From positions 1 to 64,000 of the forward strand of contig CADCET010000010.1 of the NCBI GenBank assembly GCA_902800495.1: a stretch of 64,000 nucleotides of DNA, written 5' to 3'. The notes beneath the pieces were generated by a model. The model was given only the letters and a program-made list of their open reading frames with translations, made no database searches and was not told the DNA's origin. The translations under genes were made by a program, and so were the position numbers. Position 1 is the first letter of the stretch. Each line of letters begins with the position of its first letter. This DNA is from an uncultured Prevotellaceae bacterium. GTDB lineage: Bacteria; Bacteroidota; Bacteroidia; Bacteroidales; Bacteroidaceae. This document shows, one piece after another, positions 43,601-51,315 of the stretch.

Positions 43601-45081
43601 AGTACGGCGCTAATACGGCGGGCAAGCCGACGTTGCAGGAAGATGCCAATGACGTGGCCTATGTATTCGGTACGTCTGGTACCACTACTTTGAAGACTTG
43701 GATTACTGCACGCCGCAACAGTGGCCTGATTGCCGGCGAGCCTGAAGTTTACGAAATCAATGGCATGAAGATTGATGACGGTAAGCTGACTATTGGTCTG
43801 GCTCTTGCACAGGCAGCCAAGACGGAGTGGCACTCCGTCCAGATTGCAAGCTTGAAGATGGTGACCACTGCAAAGGAAGCCTATGCTGCTGAAAAGGGAA
43901 ATCTGCAGACCGCCATCGACGATGCTGAAACCCTGCTGGCTGGCGACCAGATTGGTGGCAAGGCTAAACTGCAGGATGCCGTCGACGCTGCCAACGAGGC
44001 TCTCGTCAGCATCCGCCTGAATGTGCCGGGTATGGCCAACGAGGTGGCTAAGCTCCGCAAGGCCATCGACAAGTTCCATGCTGCTGGCAAGGTCTTCGTG
44101 CTGAACGTCGCTACGGGTAAGTATCTGGGCGCCGGTGCAAGCTGGGGTACCCATGCTGTGCTGAACGACACGGGTATTGACTATGCACTCACCACAAACA
44201 GTGACGGTACGAAGAACTTCGACTCACAGGTGAGCAACGGCGGTGCCAAGAACTTCCTGAACGGCGAATGGAACGACGGCGAGGCCTTCGGCTGGACTGT
44301 TTCTCAGCTCTCTAACGGCAACTACACCATCAGCAACGGTTCGCAGTATCTGAGTGCCGGCAACGACAACCTCGTTGTACTGAGCGACAATGCCGACGAG
44401 TGGCGTTTCATCACTGTCGACGAGCGTAAGGAGGCACTGGCCGCTGCAACAAGCAGTGCACCTGTCGACGCTACGTTCCTCATCAAGGGCGCCAACTTCA
44501 ACCGTAATGACAAGCGTAACGATAACTGGACGGTAAGTGATGACTGCACGAACAGGAACCTCTCTAGCGGTAACAACGAGAACAACTGCGCCGAGTCCTA
44601 CCACTCTACGTTCACTATCAGCCAGATTGTCGAGGACGCACCTGCCGGAACCTACACGTTGACCATTCAGGGCTTCTGCCGCCAGGACGGCGGAGCTACC
44701 GAGGATGCACCTGTCTTCTTCGCTAACGAAGAGACGAAGGCCTTCGGTCCGCTGACGGGCACGGAGAACTCGATGACTGACGCCAGCGTCAGCTTCACGA
44801 GTGGCCTTTACACGATGGAGCCCATCACGGTGGTCGTTGCCGAGGACGGCACGCTGACCGTCGGCGTCAAGGGTACGGGCACCAGCCAGTGGGTCATCTG
44901 GGATAACTTCCAGCTGAAGTACTACGGCAATGGTGGCACTCCGACCGCTATCAGCGAGACCGTGGCAGAGCCTGTCCGCTTCGAGGACGGTGCTATCTAC
45001 AACCTGCGCGGTCAGAAGATGACTGGCACGCTGAAGCCGGGCCTCTACATCAAGAACGGCAAGAAGATCGTTATTAAGTAA
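37663..45081 (+). CDS. Giant secreted mosaic protein 2 (2472 aa)
   Basis: Exported (signal peptide MKKRLTKLLLLAVMLVVGISAMA), no catalytic motif. Modules in order: two galactose-binding-like jelly rolls (about 24-190, 200-345), a helical FIVAR-like spacer (about 346-400), a ricin-like plus jelly-roll module (about 405-690), another helical spacer (about 700-800), a jelly roll (about 800-965), OB-like repeats (about 970-1140), beta-sandwiches (about 1140-1500), a 'VEDASGAIDFFET' OB-like module (about 1500-1685), a further sandwich and helical spacer (about 1690-2130), a second ricin-like/jelly-roll module (about 2140-2430) and the tail AIYNLRGQKM...GLYIKNGKKIVIK. Likely a surface-exposed binding protein. 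Confidence 0.8.
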   Translation: MKKRLTKLLLLAVMLVVGISAMAQKDVTAQYITNATLSSLDGWTNQNFNTPQKGNNTTGYAVECWAGNPLAKTGYSLTQTITLPKGHYTLVSYSFYRQSWGAADNPTKSLAYLKAGDNQVPIKTLGSITAAGYANSQAEGANTFDSKMYRNTIDFTIDSDNTAIEIGITGTHDATASWCIVGQFELIDKDQTATLDSPFDVTGYMVNPGFEYRDMSGWTMSPASSFGTQGNEQTFKTGGFYAEKWQSSSAGALSERSFSQTVTGMPAGLYKLTANVGGDGTYIKLNDKTINGSAETADIEAYSVIEAGQNLVITAGKTAAGSANWIHFDNFRLQFCGDVAATLASLQAQAQSLMTILPSSADAKQTLQTALQNAESASSADEYLQAINDVSAAITSYKAGLSSVKVYLYNVGAGKFLTSGNWWGTHAAVDDDGMPITASLDGDMKLTLSTTSAFSGKFLGGVWMDSGSATKWTITRVDGTDYFTLEDGSSKLYFEGENNVESSATATGNATYWKAMSKDDLIANMGNATLGSPVDATFFMTNGKVRRNWPKYIEGTEVTDNGSFNANAKGLYNGGCTSYGQYRKTFDTYQSLTGVPNGIYTVSVKGHYRANPDFAVPYLYANNQKADLKVMGTLSEGNATGATKSLVDDTYLVSPITVIVTDGNLKVGVKSDANVDWCTWREFTIKYLGDDVTESFINSFDIPEGAMNGDVQTALNNAKSTALGNLTLETAAALLEAISAAKASIAAYANAAQYLPVNKEELAGTNFYDATVYQAKITDAEAALTTGTMTDAEANSITDIRVALHAANYIDDILMSAWNEDVEKWESLHINTWSTEGDNDGSEFKVPFFEYWTGDGNSLGSKTMTATVTGLAQGDYAVTAWVRVRAKNGATAKPYGISMKANDGDAIEISGTQIGTSQLYLERYAAVGTVGADGKLTLTFEVADDNNISWLSFKDVNYMKGVADLAAFKQTDEPILLSLAGKEAILAKDGITYIQDATTGLAVKGFDIAITDDNQLLSGQLYGTVSGDTIVVEDNILNKVIVSEGKAEERNATAAEAASKDNAFRLLRLNMAEITETGGVYYAKIGNDEVKIDNRLAGENLVLNAGDLVNTLVGITFLAEDGNTCVLAPRNQDDVVPLLWRSEADGGDDISGANAISLTGEEYMARMANLKAGDVLYVEIANAVSGKLIVNSAAGDSIFKIPVTGTTVEIPVTGDMEEEIQNHGLVIEGSSSDIKAKYVTVFNGKYYAAANLDNTIWLSDGTAATLGKFHFKDVRKGDLLTSDGNMTAEGDMAIASGTALTEDQALALLDKTLAVDGTSVVFTLGDDPRDDTFEAEANDSYAQGETILPTDADAVNGLMVTYGGSDAEGAQYVYSKVYPEVNKYATVTEGIGQVPVDDADNAYDKEEKNLPTKGTFYVFEPTKDGQLEVTVGVEKGKTLFVTEDGEAIVEQKETADFEGPVTFPVQATKTYYVFAPETNVKLFGYKFIPTDKNADNTAKDIATFKLLKAAEAGKADKLLLNDAVVTYIKGNNVFVEDASGAIDFFETGIQFYVGQVLNGYIEGCNGVVDNMPVLKRVDGHATNTFQVTDMITPEAKAIATSDAVKEENLARFAKLEYVELTSDKQGLRVLADLETGESVRVEDHFNVLYEQGSLYEKIEGIVGIDKEGTFVFWPTSKDGVVISDGYKKVQETELDVTNKDQAKSKNNPVVGISITLDGACNAGSGSAQAGAMTSKGYKLRTANGSPVANSATFTVNEGKTVYGMVINGVGNYKAKDETLPFIKVTKVEVDGKEVSFEGGEFPAKGASDCGTLTLKGIKATQSIVLYFDNSNAEGTQINIAYAVTYNGEKIYTNKELSLIEEAKELAQNRDAIAVGCLDDAIEAAEAGNTEGLQKAIDQFKADNAASSIDFTDKVGKAVSSWVNVQDGEDFKVYNGGGVSLVQVFGVTGAGDVLTQEITDLDNGTYNIAIYATSHNAWDGKYGANTAGKPTLQEDANDVAYVFGTSGTTTLKTWITARRNSGLIAGEPEVYEINGMKIDDGKLTIGLALAQAAKTEWHSVQIASLKMVTTAKEAYAAEKGNLQTAIDDAETLLAGDQIGGKAKLQDAVDAANEALVSIRLNVPGMANEVAKLRKAIDKFHAAGKVFVLNVATGKYLGAGASWGTHAVLNDTGIDYALTTNSDGTKNFDSQVSNGGAKNFLNGEWNDGEAFGWTVSQLSNGNYTISNGSQYLSAGNDNLVVLSDNADEWRFITVDERKEALAAATSSAPVDATFLIKGANFNRNDKRNDNWTVSDDCTNRNLSSGNNENNCAESYHSTFTISQIVEDAPAGTYTLTIQGFCRQDGGATEDAPVFFANEETKAFGPLTGTENSMTDASVSFTSGLYTMEPITVVVAEDGTLTVGVKGTGTSQWVIWDNFQLKYYGNGGTPTAISETVAEPVRFEDGAIYNLRGQKMTGTLKPGLYIKNGKKIVIK

Positions 45082-45117
45082 GTAGGAAGCTGAGCTTACT
45101 CAAGCTTCTCCTCAACC

Positions 45118-45173
45118 AACCCACACTTTCCGTTTTTCCACACCTGACGTGGGAGCGGGATGTGTGGGTTTTT
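45118..45173 (+). terminator. Intrinsic terminator after giant gene 2
   Basis: The stem aacccacac / gtgtgggtt (45118-45126 with 45162-45170) encloses a long loop that can form an inner hairpin, and is followed by a T-run. Confidence 0.7.
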
Positions 45174-45230
45174 CGTATTCAAAGCCGAAGCAGCCTTTTT
45201 GTTAAAGAAACCTAAAACATCTTGCAATGT

Positions 45231-45262
45231 GTTGCCGAAGTCCCGTTTTTTCCTTACTTTTG
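45231..45262 (+). promoter_or_regulatory. Promoter of giant gene 3
   Basis: GTTG (45231-45234), 20 nt, TACTTTTG (45255-45262), 96 nt before the ATG at 45359. It has the same GTTG-N20 layout as the promoter of giant gene 2, so the longer frame that opens at 45227 is not the gene start. Confidence 0.7.
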
Positions 45263-45358
45263 CTGCGCTTTGTGTGCCTGTACCCCGCAAAAGCGGTGGC
45301 AGAGGTGCACTATAGGTGTGTATATGAGTGTATAACAATAATTAAAAACAAAAAGTTT

Positions 45359-48300
45359 ATGAAACAAAAATTACTAAATCTATGGCTGCTTACCGTTATG
45401 GTTATCGTCGGAAGCAGCGGGGTGTGGGCAGACGACGTGCCTAATCCTGTTTATTTCAATGACTTCTCGTCGACCACAGGTCTAACGGTAGTTGGTAATG
45501 GCGCTTTTGAGGATGATGCCGATGCTAAGTTTGGCAAGATTTTCCACAACGACCCGACACTGACGAAAGCCATCCGTACGAACTATCTGAAGCTGCCCTC
45601 TGACGTACTGTCTCATTCGGCAACCTCTAAGCAGATGACAATTGGCTTTTGGGTGAATAAGAAGAACGCTACTGATTACTACTTTTCACCTATTTTCACT
45701 GCCTATAATGAGAGCAATGGTACAAAATCGCACGCTTGGGACGAAGGAAATACCAATGGTTGGTTGCCATTCCTTTATGTTGAGGCTCGTGGCGTACTAC
45801 AATGGAACGCTGGTGGTTGGTGTGACTTCACTGATGCACAGAATGATGCTGAAACCAATACGCAAAGCACTACTTGGACCGACGATGGTAACTGGCATTA
45901 TTTTGCCATAACGTTTACGTCGACTTCTGCCAAAGTTTATGTCGATGGCAATGTCCTGAACGCATGGACTATCGCCGACAATGGCTTGGATGGTTTGTTT
46001 ACTCAGACAGAATTGAATTATATTTGCCTTGGTGGCAACCAGGCATTCGGTTGGAACGACCCTGACCCTGCTTTTGCCTTCGACGACTTCGCCGTATATG
46101 ACACGGCCCTTACTGCTGAGCAAATTAAGGCTGTAATGGCTGCAAAAACTGCAGATGAAGAGGAGGAAAATCTTCCTGCGAAAGTGACAGTGGATGCTGA
46201 GCTTGAACATACTGCAAGTTCTTCTCGGAATGGATCAGGTGTAATCACGACAACTGTAGATGTTGAGAAAGAACATTACAATAATACGAAAGCTGCTCCG
46301 TGGGGTGGTTGGGCTTATGCACAATTTGGTTTTTCAATTCCTAAAGATTATGTTATTACTAAAGCAGAATTGAAATGGTATGTTACAGTTGGAGGAAATA
46401 AAAACACTCGCAATAATGATATTTATTATGCAAATAAAGGTGTTTCGATAGATTATTCCCAGCTTACAGCAACTACCAATCTTAATCTTGCGGATATAAC
46501 CTTTATAAAAAATGAGAGTTTTCAATGTCCTGTTACAGAGAAAGAAGTTAAAACTGATGTCACCAGTGCTGTTAGGTCAATTTATGGAGAAGGCCAAAAT
46601 TATATTATCTTCAAATGGACTAATAATGCTGCAGGCGCTGATTTGTTAGGAAAAGCTTCTGAAAAAGCACCTACTCTCGTAATATATACTTCAAAAGAAC
46701 CGCCTGTCCCGTATATTGTTAATGCCGTTGACAAAGACGAAAATGTCTTGAAGGTTCTGGCTGAGAATGAAGAAGTGCCAACTTTGGACGTTTCTGTATC
46801 TCTGCCCAAGGTTGTTGAGAAGGACGGCAAGTACTATGTGCTTAACCAAAGTCAGACAGGTGTGAATGGCTACACATACTCATTCGTCAAGAAAGAGGGC
46901 GACGAAACATTTAATGTCGCCTATGTTCTCAACGAGCAAATGGCTTTCTTCGCAGAAGCGGAAAGTCTTGAAAATACGGCGGCCAGTGAAAGTGACAATT
47001 GTTCAGGAGGCAAGTTCGCCCACGTCAATGGTGGAAAAACGGCAGCCCTTACAACGCTGAAGCCTGGTAAGTATACAGCAACAGGCTGTTTGGCTCCTGC
47101 TACAGACAATGGTCGTGGCGATCGTGGCATTTATTTCCGTAATGGTGGAAATGCTGATAATACGCAAAACGTTATTGTCAACTGTGGTACATCCAAGACA
47201 TCTACTCCTGGGGAGTACACAACTTCAGAATTTGCTTTGGAAGAAAGTACGGCAGTAACATTGAGCGGCTATACTTCCGGAACATCGACCAACCAAAGTG
47301 CAGAAATTGACTATATCTTCTTCACTCGTAATGCCAACCTTGCGCTTCCCAGCTTCTTTGGTAAGACTGCCGACTTGACAGGTGACGTTGACGAGAACTA
47401 TAACATCACGTTGGCTGGCGATAAGCTGACCATTAAGACGTTGAAGCCTGGCTATGGCATCCAGACGGTGAAGTTGCTGACATCGAAGCTGGGTACTATT
47501 ACCGCTGACGCTGGTAGTCTAAATGCTACTGGTGTCTGGACGGGCGATGCTGAGGAGGTGGTGTTCACCCTCAATGGAACGAAGCTGAACGCTGTGAACA
47601 TCAACGGTGCTGATGTGCCTGCTGTCGATGTGGCCAACAGCATCTCGGCTTTCAAGGCTACAACTGCACAGAGCGGTCTGACACTGAACAATGCCGATAT
47701 CCGTTCTATTACGGACGAAGGCGTTGTTGTTGAGGATGACGCTGCAGGTATCCTGCTGAAACAGATTGTGATTCCTGGTGCAACGGTAGGTGCTAAGCTG
47801 TCGGGAACTATCTATGGTAAGTATGACGCAGACCAGCGAGCTTTGGTGAGCACCGAGCTGACGGATTGCGTAGCTCTCATTACTCGTAGTGGAGCGGCAC
47901 GTGCAGCAAAGACGGCAACTGTTGCTGAGGCTCTGTCGGAATCCAATAGCTTCCGCCTGAATAAACTGAACGGTCTGACGATTAAGGATGGTGGCGCATC
48001 TGTGGCCGATGAACAAGGCAATACGCTGAAGCTTGACAATGCACTGTTTAACGAACTTCCTGATGTACTGGGCGATGCTCAGAACCTGATTTCTATTACG
48101 GGTATCGTATATTATACCGGAGCAGAGAACGTTCTGAGACCTCGTTCGGCCAACGATGTCGTTTTGGGTGAAGCTAATCAGAGCTTCGTTGCCGAAGTAG
48201 AATATGCACCTGGTGACGAGTTTGCCAGCAACTCTGGTGTCATTATGACCTTTGGCGGAGTAAAGAACGGCGTGAATTTCTACAAGTTTGAGACGCTTGA

Positions 48301-50713
48301 TACACCAGTTAACGGCTATACGGCGGCTACTGCCGGCATCAGCGAGGGAACCTCTTATCAATTTGACGCTCTGCGCGATGGTATGTTGGAGGTTACTGTT
48401 GGTCTGGAGAAAGGTAAGGAACTCTCTGTTACTTGCGACGGTGAGGCTCTGAGCATGGAGAATGGCGACTTCCAGTTTGATGGAAATGTCATTGTACTGC
48501 CCGTTGAGACTGGTAAGACTTATGTTATTTCTGCTGTCGACTCCAACCTTAGTCTAATGGGTTATAAGTATGTGGTGTCTAATCCCAGCGCTCCTGCTGT
48601 GGCAAAGAACATCAGCGTATTCCGCAGCATTGTTGAAGGTACCGAGGCCCAGTTGACGCTTGAGGACGCTCAGGTGACCTACATCAAGGGCGACAACGTC
48701 TTCGTAGAGGATGCTTCTGGTGCTATCGACTTCTTCGAGACGCAAATGCAGTTCTACGTCGGTCAGAAACTTAACGGCTATATCATCGGTGAGAATAACA
48801 AACAGGCTAATATGCCCGTCCTGTTGAGAACAGAGGCTACCCCGAACAGCAAGTTCACAACTGAGAAGGGTACTGCCCAGAGTAAGATTGCTACCATATC
48901 TGAGGTGAAGAACGAGGATGGTCTGGCTCGCTTCGTGACGCTGAACAATCTGCAGTTAGCCAAGGATAAGCGCGGCTTCAATATCCTGATTGACGAGACT
49001 GGTGACACTATCTATATTGAGGACCACTTCAATGTGTTCTACGATCTGACCAAGAAGGTGAAGAGCATTGAGGGTATCATCGGCACTAACGTGGAGGAAA
49101 CTATTTACATTTGGCCGACCTCTAAGGAAAGTGTTGTGGCTGGTGTTGAACCTGCAACATTAGAGACTGGCAAATACTACCTGAAGAACGTGGGCAGCGG
49201 CCTGTTCTGGGGTGCCGGCAACGACTGGGGCACACGCGGCTCGCTGCTGAAGCATGCTGAATACGTAACGTTGATCGCCCAGGGCAACGGCATCTATCAG
49301 ATGGAGACACAGGTGAGCAATGGTGGCACTGCCTACTACTTCGAGGGCGACTACATGGACAATGCCAACCCGATGAGTCTGAGCATCAACAAGACCAAGA
49401 CCGAGGGTGTCTACACCATCGCCAGCCCCGACGAGAACCTCTTCGGCTACGACGGCACGTCGACCGTGCTCGGCAAGAATGTTGCCGACGGCGAGAATGC
49501 CCAGTGGCAGATTATTTCTGAAGACGAGATGAAGGCTACGCTCGATGCCGCCACTGCGGATAACGGCGTCGACGCTACGTTCCTCATCCTCGACCCGAAC
49601 TTCGGACGTAACAACCGTAACGTCGGTGCGTGGACAATGGCCAACGAGGGTGTTGCCTACAACCTGTCTGGCGGTAACAATATCAACAACTGCGCCGAGT
49701 CTTACATGTCGACCTTCGTCCTGGCTCAGGAGGTGAGCGTTCCCAACGGTAAGTACGTGCTCACCGCCCAGGCTGCCGTGACGTTCCATGACGACCGCGT
49801 CATCAAGGACTACGACGGCAACGGCTATCCTCAGATTACAGCCAACGGCAAGGTGAGCGACTTCAAGGAGATGGAGACCGACGACCGTCTGAGCAATATG
49901 GGACAGCTGAGCGAGCAGTTCACTGCCGGCAAATATGCTGTTGAGCCTATCACGGTCTATGTCACCGACGGCAAGCTGACCATCGGTGCCAAGAGCGAGC
50001 GCAACGACATCTGGGCTATCTGGGACAACTTCGAGCTGACCTACTACGGTCCAGCTGATGATCCTGACGCAACTTATTTCAAACTGGATTTCACTACTGC
50101 AACCTATGCCACCAATCCGACTATCGAACTCGATCTGAGCGCAAAGGTTGGTCGTGCCTACGAGACAGGTAATGCTCGTCAGCAGGATATCTACGTGGCT
50201 ACTGCTCCTGCTGAGATTGCTGGTAAGTTGGCCTTCCAGGCTGTCAGCAACGGTGTCAGTGGCACTAAGGGCTGGTGGATACGTAGCGATAAAGGCGGTT
50301 TGTGGACTTGGAATGCTAACCGTTCTGCTGCTGTCTTGAATATGAAAGCTGGTGCTAAGGTCGTGTTCACATGTACGCAGGATGCTGCTAACGTGATGAC
50401 GCTGACTAATGGTGACGGTGAACCTGACGGTCCTTTCACATATGTCAAGAGTGAGGATGGCAAGCAGTACATCTGCACGATGACGGAGGATGGCAATATT
50501 GGCTTCTGTGGTGCTAAGTCTGTTGGCTACATCGCTTCTATTGAGATCTTTACTGATGGCATCATCACTGGCATCAACAATGTTCAGACAACGACCCGCT
50601 TCTTCGAGGACGGTGCAGTCTACAACTTGAAGGGCCAAAAGGTTGGCAACAGCCTGCAGGGTCTGAAGAAGGGCTTGTACATCGTCAACGGTAAAAAGGT
50701 GTCTGTTAAGTAA
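45359..50713 (+). CDS. Giant secreted mosaic protein 3 (1784 aa)
   Basis: Exported (MKQKLLNLWLLTVMVIVGSSGVWA). Modules in order: a LamG/concanavalin-like domain (about 28-255; NWHYFAITFTSTSAKVYVDGN), an A+T-rich DNRLRE/CBM96-like sandwich (about 275-450; AYAQFGFSIPKDYVITKAELKWY), a linker and CBM-like domain (about 450-660), OB-like modules (about 760-940), sandwich (about 940-1075), the 'VEDASGAIDFFET' module (about 1080-1260), the ricin-like/jelly-roll module almost identical to giant protein 1 (about 1271-1566), a final sandwich and the tail AVYNLKGQKV...GLYIVNGKKVSVK. It has the most sugar-binding-like modules of the three. The start follows aattaaaaacaaaaagttt. Confidence 0.8.
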   Translation: MKQKLLNLWLLTVMVIVGSSGVWADDVPNPVYFNDFSSTTGLTVVGNGAFEDDADAKFGKIFHNDPTLTKAIRTNYLKLPSDVLSHSATSKQMTIGFWVNKKNATDYYFSPIFTAYNESNGTKSHAWDEGNTNGWLPFLYVEARGVLQWNAGGWCDFTDAQNDAETNTQSTTWTDDGNWHYFAITFTSTSAKVYVDGNVLNAWTIADNGLDGLFTQTELNYICLGGNQAFGWNDPDPAFAFDDFAVYDTALTAEQIKAVMAAKTADEEEENLPAKVTVDAELEHTASSSRNGSGVITTTVDVEKEHYNNTKAAPWGGWAYAQFGFSIPKDYVITKAELKWYVTVGGNKNTRNNDIYYANKGVSIDYSQLTATTNLNLADITFIKNESFQCPVTEKEVKTDVTSAVRSIYGEGQNYIIFKWTNNAAGADLLGKASEKAPTLVIYTSKEPPVPYIVNAVDKDENVLKVLAENEEVPTLDVSVSLPKVVEKDGKYYVLNQSQTGVNGYTYSFVKKEGDETFNVAYVLNEQMAFFAEAESLENTAASESDNCSGGKFAHVNGGKTAALTTLKPGKYTATGCLAPATDNGRGDRGIYFRNGGNADNTQNVIVNCGTSKTSTPGEYTTSEFALEESTAVTLSGYTSGTSTNQSAEIDYIFFTRNANLALPSFFGKTADLTGDVDENYNITLAGDKLTIKTLKPGYGIQTVKLLTSKLGTITADAGSLNATGVWTGDAEEVVFTLNGTKLNAVNINGADVPAVDVANSISAFKATTAQSGLTLNNADIRSITDEGVVVEDDAAGILLKQIVIPGATVGAKLSGTIYGKYDADQRALVSTELTDCVALITRSGAARAAKTATVAEALSESNSFRLNKLNGLTIKDGGASVADEQGNTLKLDNALFNELPDVLGDAQNLISITGIVYYTGAENVLRPRSANDVVLGEANQSFVAEVEYAPGDEFASNSGVIMTFGGVKNGVNFYKFETLDTPVNGYTAATAGISEGTSYQFDALRDGMLEVTVGLEKGKELSVTCDGEALSMENGDFQFDGNVIVLPVETGKTYVISAVDSNLSLMGYKYVVSNPSAPAVAKNISVFRSIVEGTEAQLTLEDAQVTYIKGDNVFVEDASGAIDFFETQMQFYVGQKLNGYIIGENNKQANMPVLLRTEATPNSKFTTEKGTAQSKIATISEVKNEDGLARFVTLNNLQLAKDKRGFNILIDETGDTIYIEDHFNVFYDLTKKVKSIEGIIGTNVEETIYIWPTSKESVVAGVEPATLETGKYYLKNVGSGLFWGAGNDWGTRGSLLKHAEYVTLIAQGNGIYQMETQVSNGGTAYYFEGDYMDNANPMSLSINKTKTEGVYTIASPDENLFGYDGTSTVLGKNVADGENAQWQIISEDEMKATLDAATADNGVDATFLILDPNFGRNNRNVGAWTMANEGVAYNLSGGNNINNCAESYMSTFVLAQEVSVPNGKYVLTAQAAVTFHDDRVIKDYDGNGYPQITANGKVSDFKEMETDDRLSNMGQLSEQFTAGKYAVEPITVYVTDGKLTIGAKSERNDIWAIWDNFELTYYGPADDPDATYFKLDFTTATYATNPTIELDLSAKVGRAYETGNARQQDIYVATAPAEIAGKLAFQAVSNGVSGTKGWWIRSDKGGLWTWNANRSAAVLNMKAGAKVVFTCTQDAANVMTLTNGDGEPDGPFTYVKSEDGKQYICTMTEDGNIGFCGAKSVGYIASIEIFTDGIITGINNVQTTTRFFEDGAVYNLKGQKVGNSLQGLKKGLYIVNGKKVSVK
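49169..50050 (+). repeat. Shared ricin-like/jelly-roll module, copy in giant protein 3
   Basis: Second copy of the 880-bp module seen at 35329-36207, about 13.8 kb away in direct orientation. The near identity supports recent duplication or gene conversion between the two genes. Confidence 0.85.
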
Positions 50714-50731
50714 TTAACGACCCGACATATC

Positions 50732-50769
50732 AAAAATACGAGGCAACCAAACGGTTGTCTCGTATTTTT
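50732..50769 (+). terminator. Intrinsic terminator after giant gene 3
   Basis: A 17-bp stem (aaaaatacgaggcaacc / ggttgtctcgtattttt, one G.U) with loop aaac ends in a T-run. It separates the giant genes from the arginine operon. Confidence 0.88.
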
Positions 50770-50780
50770 ATGCGGAAAAA

Positions 50781-50812
50781 TTTGGTGGTATGCAGAAATA
50801 GTTGTACTTTTG
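50781..50812 (+). promoter_or_regulatory. Promoter of the argR-led arginine operon
   Basis: TTTG (50781-50784), 20 nt, TACTTTTG (50805-50812), 26 nt before the argR ATG. Likely also the site of ArgR autoregulation, though no convincing ARG box was identified. Confidence 0.8.
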
Positions 50813-50838
50813 CAGCCCAAAAGTGAATAAATATTCTC

Positions 50839-51306
50839 ATGAAGACTAAAAACAACCGATTGGAGACCCTGCGGATGATTATCTCGAGCCGACAGATGGG
50901 CAGTCAGGAAGAGCTGCTCAACGCCCTGCAGCAGGAGGGTTTCAAACTGACACAGGCTACGCTGAGCCGCGACCTGAAGCAGCTGAAGGTGGCGAAGGCA
51001 TCGACACTACGCGGCGACTATGTGTACGTGCTGCCTAATGATACAATGTACAAGCGCGTGAGCACAGCTGGCAGCATCCGCGAGATGATGAACTCGTCGG
51101 GCGTGTTGAGCATCAATTTCTCCGGGAACATGGGCGTCATCAAGACCCGTCCTGGCTATGCCAGTGCCATTGCCTGGAACATCGATTCCAGCGACCTGCC
51201 GCCAGTCTTAGGCTCCATCGCCGGCGACGACACCATCTTCATTGTCATCAAGGAGGGTTATTCACACGAGGAGGTTATCGATGCACTCAACGAAATAGAA
51301 AGATAA
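50839..51306 (+). CDS. argR: Arginine repressor ArgR
   Basis: This 155-residue transcription factor has an N-terminal winged helix (SQEELLNALQQEGFKLTQATLSRDLKQLKVAKA, residues about 22-54) and a C-terminal arginine-binding hexamerisation domain with the GTIAGDD-like motif seen here as GSIAGDDTIFIVI (about 125-138). In the presence of arginine it should repress the operon it heads. Length fits the family. The GNAT gene follows 9 nt later. Confidence 0.95.
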   Translation: MKTKNNRLETLRMIISSRQMGSQEELLNALQQEGFKLTQATLSRDLKQLKVAKASTLRGDYVYVLPNDTMYKRVSTAGSIREMMNSSGVLSINFSGNMGVIKTRPGYASAIAWNIDSSDLPPVLGSIAGDDTIFIVIKEGYSHEEVIDALNEIER

Positions 51307-51315
51307 AACGCTATC

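Noticed and set aside
45227..45358. Longer start for giant protein 3 (MCCRSPVFSLLLLRF...)
   Set aside because: It would begin inside the promoter; the signal peptide and A-rich leader support 45359.
49160..50638. 492-aa open frame antisense to giant gene 3, and similar long antisense frames at 40141-41472, 42526-43437 and 34283-35413
   Set aside because: The plus-strand genes have signal peptides, modules and terminators. The antisense frames follow the shared modules and read as His/Val/Leu-rich shadow translations.
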